A DNA stretch of 64,000 nucleotides, taken from assembly GCA_046262315.1 (NCBI GenBank), contig JBHEMZ010000036.1, positions 45,671 through 109,670 on the forward strand, written 5' to 3'. This document shows, in pieces, positions 1 through 7,951 of the stretch. The notes under the pieces are model-generated. The model was not told the origin of the DNA, did not search any database, and saw nothing but the letters and a program-made list of their open reading frames with translations. Numbering within the stretch: position 1 is the first letter of the stretch; every line of letters starts with the position of its first letter. The stretch comes from JACVRM01 sp046262315. GTDB lineage: Bacteria > Actinomycetota > Thermoleophilia > Gaiellales > Gaiellaceae. Made by a program: the position numbers and the translations under genes.

Positions 1-15
1 GCTCGCCCCGCATGA
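1..15 (+). CDS. 3' end of an upstream gene, probably rbfA
   Basis: Four in-frame codons (A-R-P-A) followed by TGA, whose bases overlap the ATG of the next gene (ATGA). Such overlap is typical of translationally coupled genes. In Actinomycetota the gene just before nrnA-truB-ribF is usually rbfA, the 30S ribosome-binding factor, so that identity is inferred from gene order only. Nothing in the four codons identifies the protein. Confidence 0.35.
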   Translation, partial: ARPA

Positions 16-1010
16 CGAACCCTGACCTCAGTCGCGTCGCCGAGACGATCCGCACCAACGAGCGCTTCCTCGTCACAACGCACGAGAACCCCGATGGTGA
101 TGCGCTCGGCTCGCTGCTGGCGGCGAAGCTGATGCTCGACGCGCTCGACAAGGACGCCGTTATGTTCCTCTCGGGCGACCTGCCTCTGCCCGCGGAATAC
201 CGGTTCATGTCGCTCGACGGTCTCGTGCGCGGAACGCCACCGGCCGACGCGGCGGAGCGCGTCGTGCTCGCGGTGGACTGTGCCAACGAGAGCCGGATGG
301 GAGCGGCAGCGGAGCAGCTGCTGCGCGCGCAGCTCGTCCTGGACGTCGATCACCACCACGACAACTCCCGCTTTGGGCACCTGAACCTCATCGTTGCGGA
401 CGCCTCGTCGACCGGGGAAATCATGCGCGACCTGATCGCCGAGCTGGGCGTCGAGCTCACAGCGGAGCTGGCCGAGCCCCTCTACGTTGCGCTCGTCACC
501 GACACGGGTCGCTTTCAGTACACGAACACCACACCGAAGGCGCACCGACTCGCCGCCGAGCTGCTCGAGGCGGGCGTCGACGTGCGCCGGGTCTTCCAGG
601 ATGTCTACGAATCGGTTCAGTTCGCCAAGCTCAAGCTGCTTGCCCGGGCGCTCGAGCGGGCGCAGGTCTACGACGGCGGGCGCATCGTCGTCTCCCACCT
701 GGTGGCCGGCGACTTCGCCGAGGTGGGCGCCGAGGAGCCGTACTCCGAGGGGATCATCGACTTCCTGCGCGCGGTCGAGGGCGCCGAGCTGGCCGTGCTG
801 ATCCGCGAGCCGCCGCGGCCCGATGCGCCGCGGCACCGCATCAGCCTGCGCTCGAACGCCGACGAGGTCGACGTCTCTGCGATCGCACGAGCGTCGGGAA
901 AGGGCGGCGGCCACCGGCAGGCGGCCGGGTTCTCGAGCGAGCTCTCGCTCGAGGAGGTCACCGAGTTCGTCCGTCGCGAGTTTGCGGCCGCCACGGCCCA
1001 AGCCGCGTAG
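12..1010 (+). CDS. nrnA: DHH-family nanoRNase / pAp phosphatase NrnA
   Basis: A 332-residue DHH/DHHA1 phosphoesterase that degrades short oligoribonucleotides and dephosphorylates 3'-phosphoadenosine 5'-phosphate in the cytoplasm. The first metal motif HENPDGDALGS lies near residues 24-34, a cluster of histidines (VDHHHDN, 112-118) forms the DHH signature, and the C-terminal DHHA1 substrate loop GKGGGHRQAAGF is near residue 295. Length matches the family (about 320-340). It overlaps the preceding gene by ATGA and leads directly into truB, so it is probably co-transcribed with rbfA-truB-ribF. A house-keeping role in finishing mRNA decay fits the PNPase, RNase J and RNase Y genes elsewhere in the window. 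Confidence 0.93.
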   Translation: MTNPDLSRVAETIRTNERFLVTTHENPDGDALGSLLAAKLMLDALDKDAVMFLSGDLPLPAEYRFMSLDGLVRGTPPADAAERVVLAVDCANESRMGAAAEQLLRAQLVLDVDHHHDNSRFGHLNLIVADASSTGEIMRDLIAELGVELTAELAEPLYVALVTDTGRFQYTNTTPKAHRLAAELLEAGVDVRRVFQDVYESVQFAKLKLLARALERAQVYDGGRIVVSHLVAGDFAEVGAEEPYSEGIIDFLRAVEGAELAVLIREPPRPDAPRHRISLRSNADEVDVSAIARASGKGGGHRQAAGFSSELSLEEVTEFVRREFAAATAQAA

Positions 1011-1018
1011 GCGCGCCG

Positions 1019-1702
1019 GTGCCCCCCAGGGGTCTCGAGCCGAGCGGAATCATCCTCGTCGACAAGCCGGCGGGGCCGTCTTCCTTCGCGATCGTGGCCG
1101 ACGTGCGTCGGCGAACGGGCGCCCGCACGGGCCATGCCGGGACGCTCGATCCGTTCGCCACCGGCCTCCTCTTGCTGTTGTCCGGTAGGGCAACTAAACT
1201 GGCGCCGTGCTTTGTGGGGCTGGGCAAGCGGTACGTCACGGACGTCGACCTGAGCGCGCGCACGTCGACCGGCGACCCGGAGGGAGAGGAGGTCGAGCGG
1301 TCGGAGGCGCCCTCGCCGGACGAGCTGGAGCGACGGCTCGGGCGCCTCCGCGGCGAGGTGGAGCTGCCGATCCCGGCCGCCTCCGCGGTCAAGATCGGCG
1401 GTGAGCGCGCCTATCGCCTGCACCGACGCGGCGTGGCCGTGGACATGCCGCTCCGGCGCTCACGTGTGGATGCGCTCGACGTCATCACCTATCGCGAAGG
1501 CGTGGCGCGCCTCGACCTGCGGGTGAGTTCCGGCACCTACGTGCGGGCGATTGCGGACGCGCTCGGAGGACATTGTGCGACGCTCCGGCGCCTCGAGGTG
1601 GGGCCGTTCTCCGTCGACGAGGCCGACCCTCACCGGGTTATCCCGTCGGAGGTGGCTCTGGGGCGACTGGAGCTCGTGAGCCCGCCGGGTACCCGGGCGT
1701 GA
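1019..1702 (+). CDS. truB: tRNA pseudouridine(55) synthase TruB (short form)
   Basis: Converts U55 of tRNA to pseudouridine. The catalytic aspartate is visible in GTLDPFATG (Asp44), followed by the KIGGERAYRLHRRG substrate segment and the SSGTYVRAIADALG motif that closes the active site. The GTG start sits 8 nt after the nrnA stop. At 227 residues it is much shorter than typical TruB (290-310): the chain ends soon after the catalytic fold, so the C-terminal PUA-like domain is missing or reduced. No frameshift explains this, because the stop is shared by a GTGA overlap with ribF. Catalysis should be intact; tRNA binding may rely on the core alone. Confidence 0.93.
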   Translation: MPPRGLEPSGIILVDKPAGPSSFAIVADVRRRTGARTGHAGTLDPFATGLLLLLSGRATKLAPCFVGLGKRYVTDVDLSARTSTGDPEGEEVERSEAPSPDELERRLGRLRGEVELPIPAASAVKIGGERAYRLHRRGVAVDMPLRRSRVDALDVITYREGVARLDLRVSSGTYVRAIADALGGHCATLRRLEVGPFSVDEADPHRVIPSEVALGRLELVSPPGTRA

Positions 1703-2565
1703 GGATTGCGCGCCGGGTTGTCGAGTTGGTGCATGTCCCGCGCGCCGTAGCCCTCGGCACCTTCGACGGCGTCCATCTCGGCCACCGGCGCCTCATGCGA
1801 GCGGCGGTCGATGCGGGTCCGGCGCCCACGGTCGTCACGTTCTATCCGCATCCCCGAGCCGCGCTCGGCGATCGCGTCGAGCTCATCACGACGCTCGAGC
1901 GCCGGCTGGAGTTGATCGAGGCGAGTGGCATCGCCGATGTCCTCGTCCTTGACTTCACGCTCGAGCTGGCGCGCATCGAGCCGGAGGAGTTTGCCGAGCG
2001 GGTTCTCCGAGCAATCGGCGCGGAAGTGATCGTCACCGGCCCGGACTTCCGCTTCGGTCATGCGCGGCGCGGCGACGTCGGGTTACTCCATCGGCTTGGG
2101 TTCGACGTGCGGCCGGTGCCGCTCGTGGAGGGGGTCTCCTCCACGCTGGTCCGGCGGCTCTTGCACGCGGGCGAGGTCGATCGCGCCGCACGCCTCCTCG
2201 GCCGGCCGGCGGAGGTGGACGGCGTCGTCGTGGCGGGTGACGCGCGAGGCGAAACACTCGGCTTTCCGACGGCGAACGTTCAGGTGCCGCTGGACCTGCT
2301 CGTGCCGGCTCACGGCATTTACGCCGGAGTCGCCGCGGGACACCGGGCGGCGGTGTCGATCGGCGTCAACCCGCACTACGGCGGCGTCGATCGGCGCGTG
2401 GAAGCGTTCCTGCTCGACTTCGAGGGTGACCTCTACGGCGAGCGGCTGGTCGTCGAGCTGTGGGAGCGGCTGCGCGACGAGCGCGCGTTCGCGAGCGAAG
2501 CTAAGCTCATCGAGCAGATCGCGCGGGACGTCGAGGCAACGCGTGCCGCGAAGCGCCCCATCTGA
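1699..2565 (+). CDS. ribF: Bifunctional riboflavin kinase / FAD synthetase RibF
   Basis: Makes FMN and then FAD from riboflavin. The N-terminal FMN adenylyltransferase domain carries the nucleotide-binding GTFDGVHLGH motif (about residues 20-29) and DFRFGHARRG further on. The C-terminal flavokinase domain is recognisable by GETLGFPTANV and the following beta-barrel. Length (288 residues) is near the usual 300-320. I chose the GTG that overlaps the truB stop by 4 nt because it begins just before the conserved adenylyltransferase strand. Upstream in-frame starts lie deep inside truB. The truB-ribF pairing is standard in bacteria. Confidence 0.92.
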   Translation: MRIARRVVELVHVPRAVALGTFDGVHLGHRRLMRAAVDAGPAPTVVTFYPHPRAALGDRVELITTLERRLELIEASGIADVLVLDFTLELARIEPEEFAERVLRAIGAEVIVTGPDFRFGHARRGDVGLLHRLGFDVRPVPLVEGVSSTLVRRLLHAGEVDRAARLLGRPAEVDGVVVAGDARGETLGFPTANVQVPLDLLVPAHGIYAGVAAGHRAAVSIGVNPHYGGVDRRVEAFLLDFEGDLYGERLVVELWERLRDERAFASEAKLIEQIARDVEATRAAKRPI

Positions 2566-2593
2566 GCCGCGCGCGATTGCGGACTAGACAACC

Positions 2594-3985
2594 TCATCGG
2601 AGCACTCTGGCCGCCCCGCTCCGCCTCGGATCGGACGCTGCCTCGGACCCGGAGACCGCACTGACGCCGCCGAAGTAGTGGTGGGGCGCGTCCCAGCGGC
2701 GCACCGCCCAGCCACGGCGGGTCAGCTGCTCGAGACCGTCCTCGTCCACGCCCGGCTCCGCGTGCACCGTCGTCCCTGCGGGATGGCAGCGCGGGCGCTC
2801 GATTGCCTGCGCGGGGGTCACCCCCTCGTCGAGCACCCCCGCCAGGACGCCTACCAAGGCGGTGCGCAGCCGTGTCCCCCCAGCCGCGCCCGCGGCGCAG
2901 GCCAGCTGCCCGTCCCGGTCGAAGGCGAGCGTGGGTGCCATCATGCTGTCCATGCGGCTTCCGGGTGCGAGCGGGCCACGCGCGAGATCCACCTCGCCGA
3001 GCATGCTGTTCAGGTGCAGGTCGAGGCCGGGCAGCCAGTCTCCGGACCCCAGCCCGAGGCTCGTCGTCAGGACACACGTGTCACCAGTCGGATCGACCGT
3101 GACGAGGTTCGTCGTATGGCTCGACGTCCCGGGCCTACACGGGGCCAGCGCCTCCACCAACGCGACCAGGCGCTCTGGCTCGCGCAGCCTCGCAAGGCCG
3201 GGAAGGCGTATGAGCGCCTCGGGCACGCCTGAGAGTCCGGCTCGAGTCTCCACCCGCCATTCGCGCCAGTCGAGTCCGACCGGCTCGCACCAGCGCGCGC
3301 GGTAACCATCCAGGTCCTGCCGGGTCACGAGCCCGCCCCGCGCGGCGCACAGGTTGAGCAGGGCGTCGGCGAGAGTGCCCCGATACGCCGTGCCCGCGCC
3401 CTCCTCCGCGAGCGCCTCGAGCGCCGTCACGAGCCCAGGCTGACGGAGGCGATCTCCTGGCGCGAGCAGTCGGCCCTCCGGCGCATAGATCCGAAGACCG
3501 GAGTCCATCGTCATCACAGGCTCGAGCATGGCGAGACAAGTGGCCTGCGCGGTCGTCATATCGACGCCGTCGCGCGCCAACCGCAGGGCGGGCTCCACCA
3601 GCCGTGGCCAGGGCAGCCGTCCGTGCGCGCGCCAGAGTGCGTCGAGCCCGGCGGGAACACCAGGGACGCCGCAGGAGGCCGGGCCAACGGCGTAGTGTAC
3701 GAGCTCGGCGCCGAAGGGCACCGCCAGCCGCAGCAGCTCGGAGCCGTGCGGCTCTGCCCCGAGTCCTGGAACCGCCACGAAGCAATCGAGGTTCCTGGCT
3801 TGCCGCGCTCCTGCATCCCAGTAAATTGCGTGACCGCCGCCGAGGAGGCCGGTCATGACCGTCTCGGCCACGCAGGAGGCGAGCGAGGCAGCCACGGCCG
3901 CGTCGGCCGCGCTACCCCCGTCTGCGAGGATGTCGATGCCCGCCTCGACAGTCGCGGGGTGGCCCGCAGCAACGGCCGCCTGCAT
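2594..3985 (-). CDS. Gamma-glutamyltransferase family hydrolase
   Basis: An Ntn-hydrolase of the gamma-glutamyltranspeptidase family (463 residues), which matures by autocleavage before a threonine. The N-terminal segment ATVEAGIDILADGGSAADAA and the glycine-rich GLLGGGHAIYWD are typical. The cleavage and nucleophile region SSHTTNLVTVDPTGD contains candidate catalytic threonines near residue 285, and GGTRLRTALVG resembles the small-subunit substrate-binding stretch. It lacks a clear signal peptide, unlike periplasmic GGTs, and is shorter than the usual 520-580, which suggests an intracellular or specialised homologue (glutathione, glutaryl-7-ACA or related amide hydrolysis). It converges on ribF with 28 nt between the stops, so it is outside that operon. 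Confidence 0.85.
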   Translation of the reverse strand: MQAAVAAGHPATVEAGIDILADGGSAADAAVAASLASCVAETVMTGLLGGGHAIYWDAGARQARNLDCFVAVPGLGAEPHGSELLRLAVPFGAELVHYAVGPASCGVPGVPAGLDALWRAHGRLPWPRLVEPALRLARDGVDMTTAQATCLAMLEPVMTMDSGLRIYAPEGRLLAPGDRLRQPGLVTALEALAEEGAGTAYRGTLADALLNLCAARGGLVTRQDLDGYRARWCEPVGLDWREWRVETRAGLSGVPEALIRLPGLARLREPERLVALVEALAPCRPGTSSHTTNLVTVDPTGDTCVLTTSLGLGSGDWLPGLDLHLNSMLGEVDLARGPLAPGSRMDSMMAPTLAFDRDGQLACAAGAAGGTRLRTALVGVLAGVLDEGVTPAQAIERPRCHPAGTTVHAEPGVDEDGLEQLTRRGWAVRRWDAPHHYFGGVSAVSGSEAASDPRRSGAARVLR

Positions 3986-4238
3986 CTCCGGAGACCCTAG
4001 CGACGATCACGTCCGCGTCCCGCGCCCGCCTGCCGCGGAACTCGCGGCGCCAGCAGGAGGGCGAGGACGTGACGGCCGCTGAGCGTCAAGTGTTCACGGC
4101 GATGACTGCGCTTGCACGACCCGGTCGTGCGGCCGAGTAAACAGCCCGCTGCTACCCTGTTCCGCGACCGCAGCCTCGGCCGTTGGCGTCCTTCCTTCGC
4201 GGCGCGCTGGGACTGCGGAGACGTCTGCAAGGAGGCCT

Positions 4239-4508
4239 ATGACCCTCACGAAGGAAGCGAAGAACGGCATCATCGGCAAGCACCGGCAGCACGACTCGGA
4301 CACCGGGTCGCCGCAGGTGCAGATCGCGCTGCTGACGCAGCGGATCAACGAGCTCACCGAGCATCTCCGCACCCACGCGAAGGACCACTATTCGCGCCGC
4401 GGGCTGCTCAAGCTCGTGGGCCGGCGCCGCCGGCTCCTGAACTACCTCCAGCGTGAGGACCTGGAGGGATACCGCGCGCTGATCAAGGAGCTTGGTCTGC
4501 GCCGCTAG
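4239..4508 (+). CDS. rpsO: 30S ribosomal protein S15
   Basis: An 89-residue S15 that binds the central domain of 16S rRNA early in 30S assembly. The sequence is fully canonical, including the DTGSPQVQIALLTQRI helix and the C-terminal GRRRRLLNYLQRED segment; length is exactly that of the family. A strong Shine-Dalgarno AAGGAGG lies at 4229-4235, four bases before ATG. About 250 bp separate it from the divergent gamma-glutamyltransferase gene, so its promoter lies there; I see no convincing -35/-10 pair. It is followed by a large hairpin and pnp, the classic rpsO-pnp arrangement. Confidence 0.98.
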   Translation: MTLTKEAKNGIIGKHRQHDSDTGSPQVQIALLTQRINELTEHLRTHAKDHYSRRGLLKLVGRRRRLLNYLQREDLEGYRALIKELGLRR

Positions 4509-4522
4509 AAGGAAACCCCGTG

Positions 4523-4577
4523 GGGGGTGGAAGTTTGAGCGAGCCCCGCGCAGGGGCTGACTCAAACCTCCACCTTC
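4523..4577 (+). promoter_or_regulatory. Long rpsO-pnp intergenic hairpin (candidate RNase III site)
   Basis: Between rpsO and pnp the RNA can fold into a two-storey stem-loop. The lower stem pairs 4527-4539 with 4561-4573 (12 of 13 pairs) and extends outwards through 4523-4526/4574-4577 with G-U pairs. A 2x2 internal loop leads to the upper stem 4542-4547/4553-4558 with loop GCGCA. In Escherichia coli and Streptomyces the rpsO-pnp intergenic hairpin is cut by RNase III and mediates control of PNPase. The position and shape here match, so I infer a conserved regulatory hairpin rather than a terminator; there is no U-tract. Confidence 0.75.
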
Positions 4578-4601
4578 TGCCAGAGACGTGGAGGACAGAG
4601 A

Positions 4602-7079
4602 ATGAGTATTGCCACCGAGCCCGCAACGACGCGGGTCTCGACGACCGTCGGCGACCACGAGATCGCCTTCGAGACCGGGAAGCTGGCGAAGCAGGCCGAC
4701 GGCGCCGTGCTCGTCCGCTCGGGCGAGACGATGGTGCTCGCGACCGCCATGGGCCGCATGGAGCCGCGCGAAGGCGCCGACTTCTTCCCGTTGACCGTGG
4801 ACGTCGAGGAGCGCATGTACGCCGCGGGCAAGATCCCGGGCGGCTTCTTCAAGCGCGAGGGCCGGCCAACGGAGCGCGCGATTTTGACCGCGCGCATGAT
4901 CGACCGCCCCATCCGGCCGCTCTGGCCGAAGGGGTACCGCAACGAGACGCAGGTGATCTGCACCGTGCTCTCGGCCGACCTCGTCGCCGCGCACGACATC
5001 CTGTGCATCAACGGCGCCTCGGCGGCCCTGATGGTCTCGCCGCTGCCCTTCCTGGGCCCGGTTGGCGCCGTCCGTATCGGGCGCATCGACGGTGAACTGC
5101 GCGTCAATCCGACGCTTCCCGAAGTCGAGGAGACGGAACTCGACCTGACCGTCGTCGGCTCCGAGGAGGGCCTGACGATGGTGGAGGCGGGGGCCGACGA
5201 GGTGCCCGAGGACACGCTGCTCGAGGCGCTCGAGCTCGCTCACCAGGAGATCCGCAAGATCTGCCAGGCGCAGCGCGAGCTCGTCGAGCAAGCAGGCAAG
5301 ACAAAGTGGCTCGACGCCGACGTCACGGCCGAGCTGGAGCGCGAGCACTTGCCGGCCATCGCCGAGCGGATCCGCACTGAGGGCCTGCGTGCCACCGACG
5401 CCGTCGTCGAGGAGTTGCTGCCGCCTCTCAGCATGGACTCGACGCAGGAAGACGTCATGCGCCAGACCCAGCGCAAGCTGAGCCTCGCGACGCTCGTCGA
5501 ACGTGCCCGCATCGACGCCGTCACGAGTCCCGTGCGCGAGCAGTTCGAGGACGATCTGCGCGCGCTCACCGACGCAGAGCAGGACTCGAAGGAGCTCAAG
5601 TCGGCGAAGCGCCACCTGCTCTTTGACCGCATCGTGGAGACGGTGGAGCTGCCGTTCCCGGTTGGCCCCGCCACGGGGGAGGGCGAGCCCGCGACGACCA
5701 AGGACTCGCTGACGAGGTCGTACGTCAAGAAAGCGGCCGAGGCGATCTACAAAGAGCTCGTGCGTCGCAAGATCGCGGTCGAGAAGCACCGCGCGGACGG
5801 GCGCGCGCCGGAGGAGATCCGCCCCGTCACGTGCGAGGTGGGGCTGTCACCGCGCACGCACGGTTCCGGCCTCTTCACGCGCGGTCAGACGCAGATACTC
5901 ACGCTGCTCACGCTCGGCACTGCCAAGGAGGGCCAGCGGATCGACGATCTCTCCCTCGAGACCGACCGCCGGTACATGCATCACTACAACTTCCCGCCTT
6001 ACTCGGTGGGGGAGACGGGATTCATGCGCGGGCCTAAGCGCCGCGACATCGGTCACGGGGCGCTCGCCCAGCGCGCGCTCGAGGCAATGATCCCGCCGCC
6101 GGCCGAGTTCCCGTACACAATCCGGCTCGTCTCGGAGACGCTCGAGTCGAACGGCTCTTCGTCGATGGGTTCCGTCTGCGGCTCGACGCTCGCGCTGATG
6201 GACGCCGGCGTGCCGATCAAGGCACCGGTCTCCGGCATCGCCATGGGTCTTGTCAAAGAGGGCGACGACTACGTCATCCTCACGGACATCCAGGGCGCCG
6301 AGGATCACCTTGGGGACATGGACTTCAAGGTGGCGGGCACGCGCGATGGCATCACGGCGCTTCAGATGGACATCAAGATCACCGGGGTCACGCAGGAGAT
6401 CATGCGGTCGGCGCTCGAGCAGGCGAAGCGGGCGCGCGTGTCCATCCTCGAGGAGATGCTCGAGGCAATCCCGGAGGTGCGGAGCGAGCTGGCAGAGCAC
6501 GCGCCGCGGATCACGTCGGTGAAGATCGACCCGGAGCAGATCGGGCTCGTGATCGGCAAGGGCGGCGAGACGATCCGCTCGCTCGAGGCCGATTACGACG
6601 TACAGATCGACATCGAGGAGGACGGCACCATCCTCATCTACGCGACCGAGGGCATGAAGGCCGACGCCGCCATCTCGGCGATCAAGGCGCTCACGAAGGA
6701 GCCTGAGGTCGGCGACCAGTACACCGGCAAGGTGGTCAAGACGACCGACTTCGGCGCGTTCGTCGAGCTGAAGAAGGGGACGGACGGCCTGCTGCACGTC
6801 TCGAACGTCGGGCCTGGCCGCGTCAAGCACATCGAGGACGTGATCGACCGCGGCGACGTGCTGGACGTGCTCGTGCAGGAAGTGGACAAGGCTCGCGGGC
6901 GCATCGGGCTAAAGCTCGTCGCCAAGCACGAGAACGGCTCGCTGGTGCAGCCCGAGGAGCTCGTCGAGCGCGCGAAGGACGCGCCCGACCGCCCGGCGCG
7001 CGAGGAGCGTCCGCGCCGTGACGGCGACCGCCCGCGCGGCGGACGCGGCGGACGCGACCGCGAGCGGTCGCGCGACTAG
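4602..7079 (+). CDS. pnp: Polyribonucleotide nucleotidyltransferase (PNPase)
   Basis: Phosphorolytic 3'-5' exoribonuclease and core of the degradosome. Domain order: RNase PH-like 1 (about 15-225), a helical linker (about 225-390), RNase PH-like 2 starting at RADGRAPEEIRP (near 397) with the conserved HGSGLFTRGQTQ, a KH domain with LVIGKGGETIRSLE (near 648), an S1 domain with GKVVKTTDFGAFVELKKGTDG, and a basic RG-rich tail of about 35 residues. At 825 residues it is longer than usual (about 700-740), mainly because the helical region between the two PH domains is extended by roughly 70 residues, plus the tail. GGAGG precedes the ATG. Expression is probably controlled by the hairpin just upstream. 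Confidence 0.97.
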   Translation: MSIATEPATTRVSTTVGDHEIAFETGKLAKQADGAVLVRSGETMVLATAMGRMEPREGADFFPLTVDVEERMYAAGKIPGGFFKREGRPTERAILTARMIDRPIRPLWPKGYRNETQVICTVLSADLVAAHDILCINGASAALMVSPLPFLGPVGAVRIGRIDGELRVNPTLPEVEETELDLTVVGSEEGLTMVEAGADEVPEDTLLEALELAHQEIRKICQAQRELVEQAGKTKWLDADVTAELEREHLPAIAERIRTEGLRATDAVVEELLPPLSMDSTQEDVMRQTQRKLSLATLVERARIDAVTSPVREQFEDDLRALTDAEQDSKELKSAKRHLLFDRIVETVELPFPVGPATGEGEPATTKDSLTRSYVKKAAEAIYKELVRRKIAVEKHRADGRAPEEIRPVTCEVGLSPRTHGSGLFTRGQTQILTLLTLGTAKEGQRIDDLSLETDRRYMHHYNFPPYSVGETGFMRGPKRRDIGHGALAQRALEAMIPPPAEFPYTIRLVSETLESNGSSSMGSVCGSTLALMDAGVPIKAPVSGIAMGLVKEGDDYVILTDIQGAEDHLGDMDFKVAGTRDGITALQMDIKITGVTQEIMRSALEQAKRARVSILEEMLEAIPEVRSELAEHAPRITSVKIDPEQIGLVIGKGGETIRSLEADYDVQIDIEEDGTILIYATEGMKADAAISAIKALTKEPEVGDQYTGKVVKTTDFGAFVELKKGTDGLLHVSNVGPGRVKHIEDVIDRGDVLDVLVQEVDKARGRIGLKLVAKHENGSLVQPEELVERAKDAPDRPAREERPRRDGDRPRGGRGGRDRERSRD

Positions 7080-7083
7080 CGGC

Positions 7084-7575
7084 TTGGAGCCGGGGGCCGG
7101 TCAGGGCGACGTTCGCCTGACGCCGGCCCTCGCTTCGGCCCTCCTCGTTACACCGGTCCGGGTTGGGCTGGGCGCAGTGGGCCTGCTCGCCTCGCTCGCC
7201 CGCGGAGTCGACGGCGGCCCCGCACTCATGGCCTTCGCGCTGGGCGCACTCGGCTTCGCCGTGGTGGCGCTCTCGGCCGATCGGTTCTCGATCGCGAACG
7301 AGGATCCCGGACCGCCACCGCCCGAAGCCGCCGAGACTTCGCGGCTGGAGGCGCTGCGGGCGGCCCTTTATCCCAGCACGCTGGGCCTCGCGTTGCTGTT
7401 GGCGATTGCGCTCGTTGCGTCTCCAGCGCTTGCCGCTGTGCTCGCGGGGGTGTTAGCCGGCATGGGTGCCGCGACGCTGCTCGGCGCCGCCCAGATCTAC
7501 GCACGCGAGCGCGCCGACGGCGTGCGGCTGCTCGTCGACCGGCGGGCGCGCACGATCTACGCCGAGCGACGTTGA
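7084..7575 (+). CDS. Hypothetical membrane protein
   Basis: I do not recognise this 163-residue protein. It has hydrophobic stretches near residues 15-45, 50-70 and 100-140, interrupted by a proline-rich acidic loop (GPPPPEAAE), and ends in a basic segment (VDRRARTIYAERR), so it looks like a small integral membrane protein with about three or four helices. The TTG start immediately after the pnp stop is my choice; the frame stays open into pnp, so the start is uncertain. Third-position GC is very high, like real genes here. Confidence 0.5.
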   Translation: MEPGAGQGDVRLTPALASALLVTPVRVGLGAVGLLASLARGVDGGPALMAFALGALGFAVVALSADRFSIANEDPGPPPPEAAETSRLEALRAALYPSTLGLALLLAIALVASPALAAVLAGVLAGMGAATLLGAAQIYARERADGVRLLVDRRARTIYAERR

Positions 7576-7951
7576 CCGGCTCAGGTGCCGCACCCGGCAC
7601 GGTCCCGTCACACACCCACCTGTGCGATTTTGCTCGCTAGCCCAGACGCCGTTCGACCGACCTGAGCACGTCACGACGACGGTCGACCCACGCCGAGTCG
7701 CGGCCCGGGCCGCCGTCCACGCGTTTCGGGTCGGTGGCGCGACGGCTGCCGCGGCAGATGCCACCCCCGGTGCCGGAACCGGTCTGGTTGAACGCCTCGA
7801 CGATGACCGTGAATGAGATCGACTCGGCTCGCTGCGTCGGCGGCGACGTAAGGGAGAGGCCGGCGGAGAGCGCGCGTGCGGGAATCGCGAGCAGAAGCTT
7901 CACGGGATCGTCGAGGCTAGCGAGCGCGGTTGCGGATTCTGTTAAGGCGCG
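7576..7951. other. 376-bp region without a clear gene
   Basis: Between the hypothetical membrane protein and the ABC exporter I find no recognisable gene. On the minus strand an open stretch starting at a GTG at 7903 and ending at 7637 (88 codons) has coding-like third-position GC (about four in five codons end in G or C) and begins with a hydrophobic segment (VKLLLAIPARALSAGLSL), but it has no clear ribosome-binding site and matches no family I know. It could be a small secreted protein, a relic, or chance. Confidence 0.3.

Noticed and set aside
4000..4238. Small ORFs upstream of rpsO
   Set aside because: Short overlapping frames on both strands without RBS or coding bias; the segment is better seen as divergent promoter region.
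4152..5789. 545-codon open frame on the minus strand opposite pnp
   Set aside because: A shadow of the high-GC pnp reading frame: low-complexity Arg/Leu/Asp composition, no domain, and it lies wholly antisense to a canonical PNPase and rpsO.
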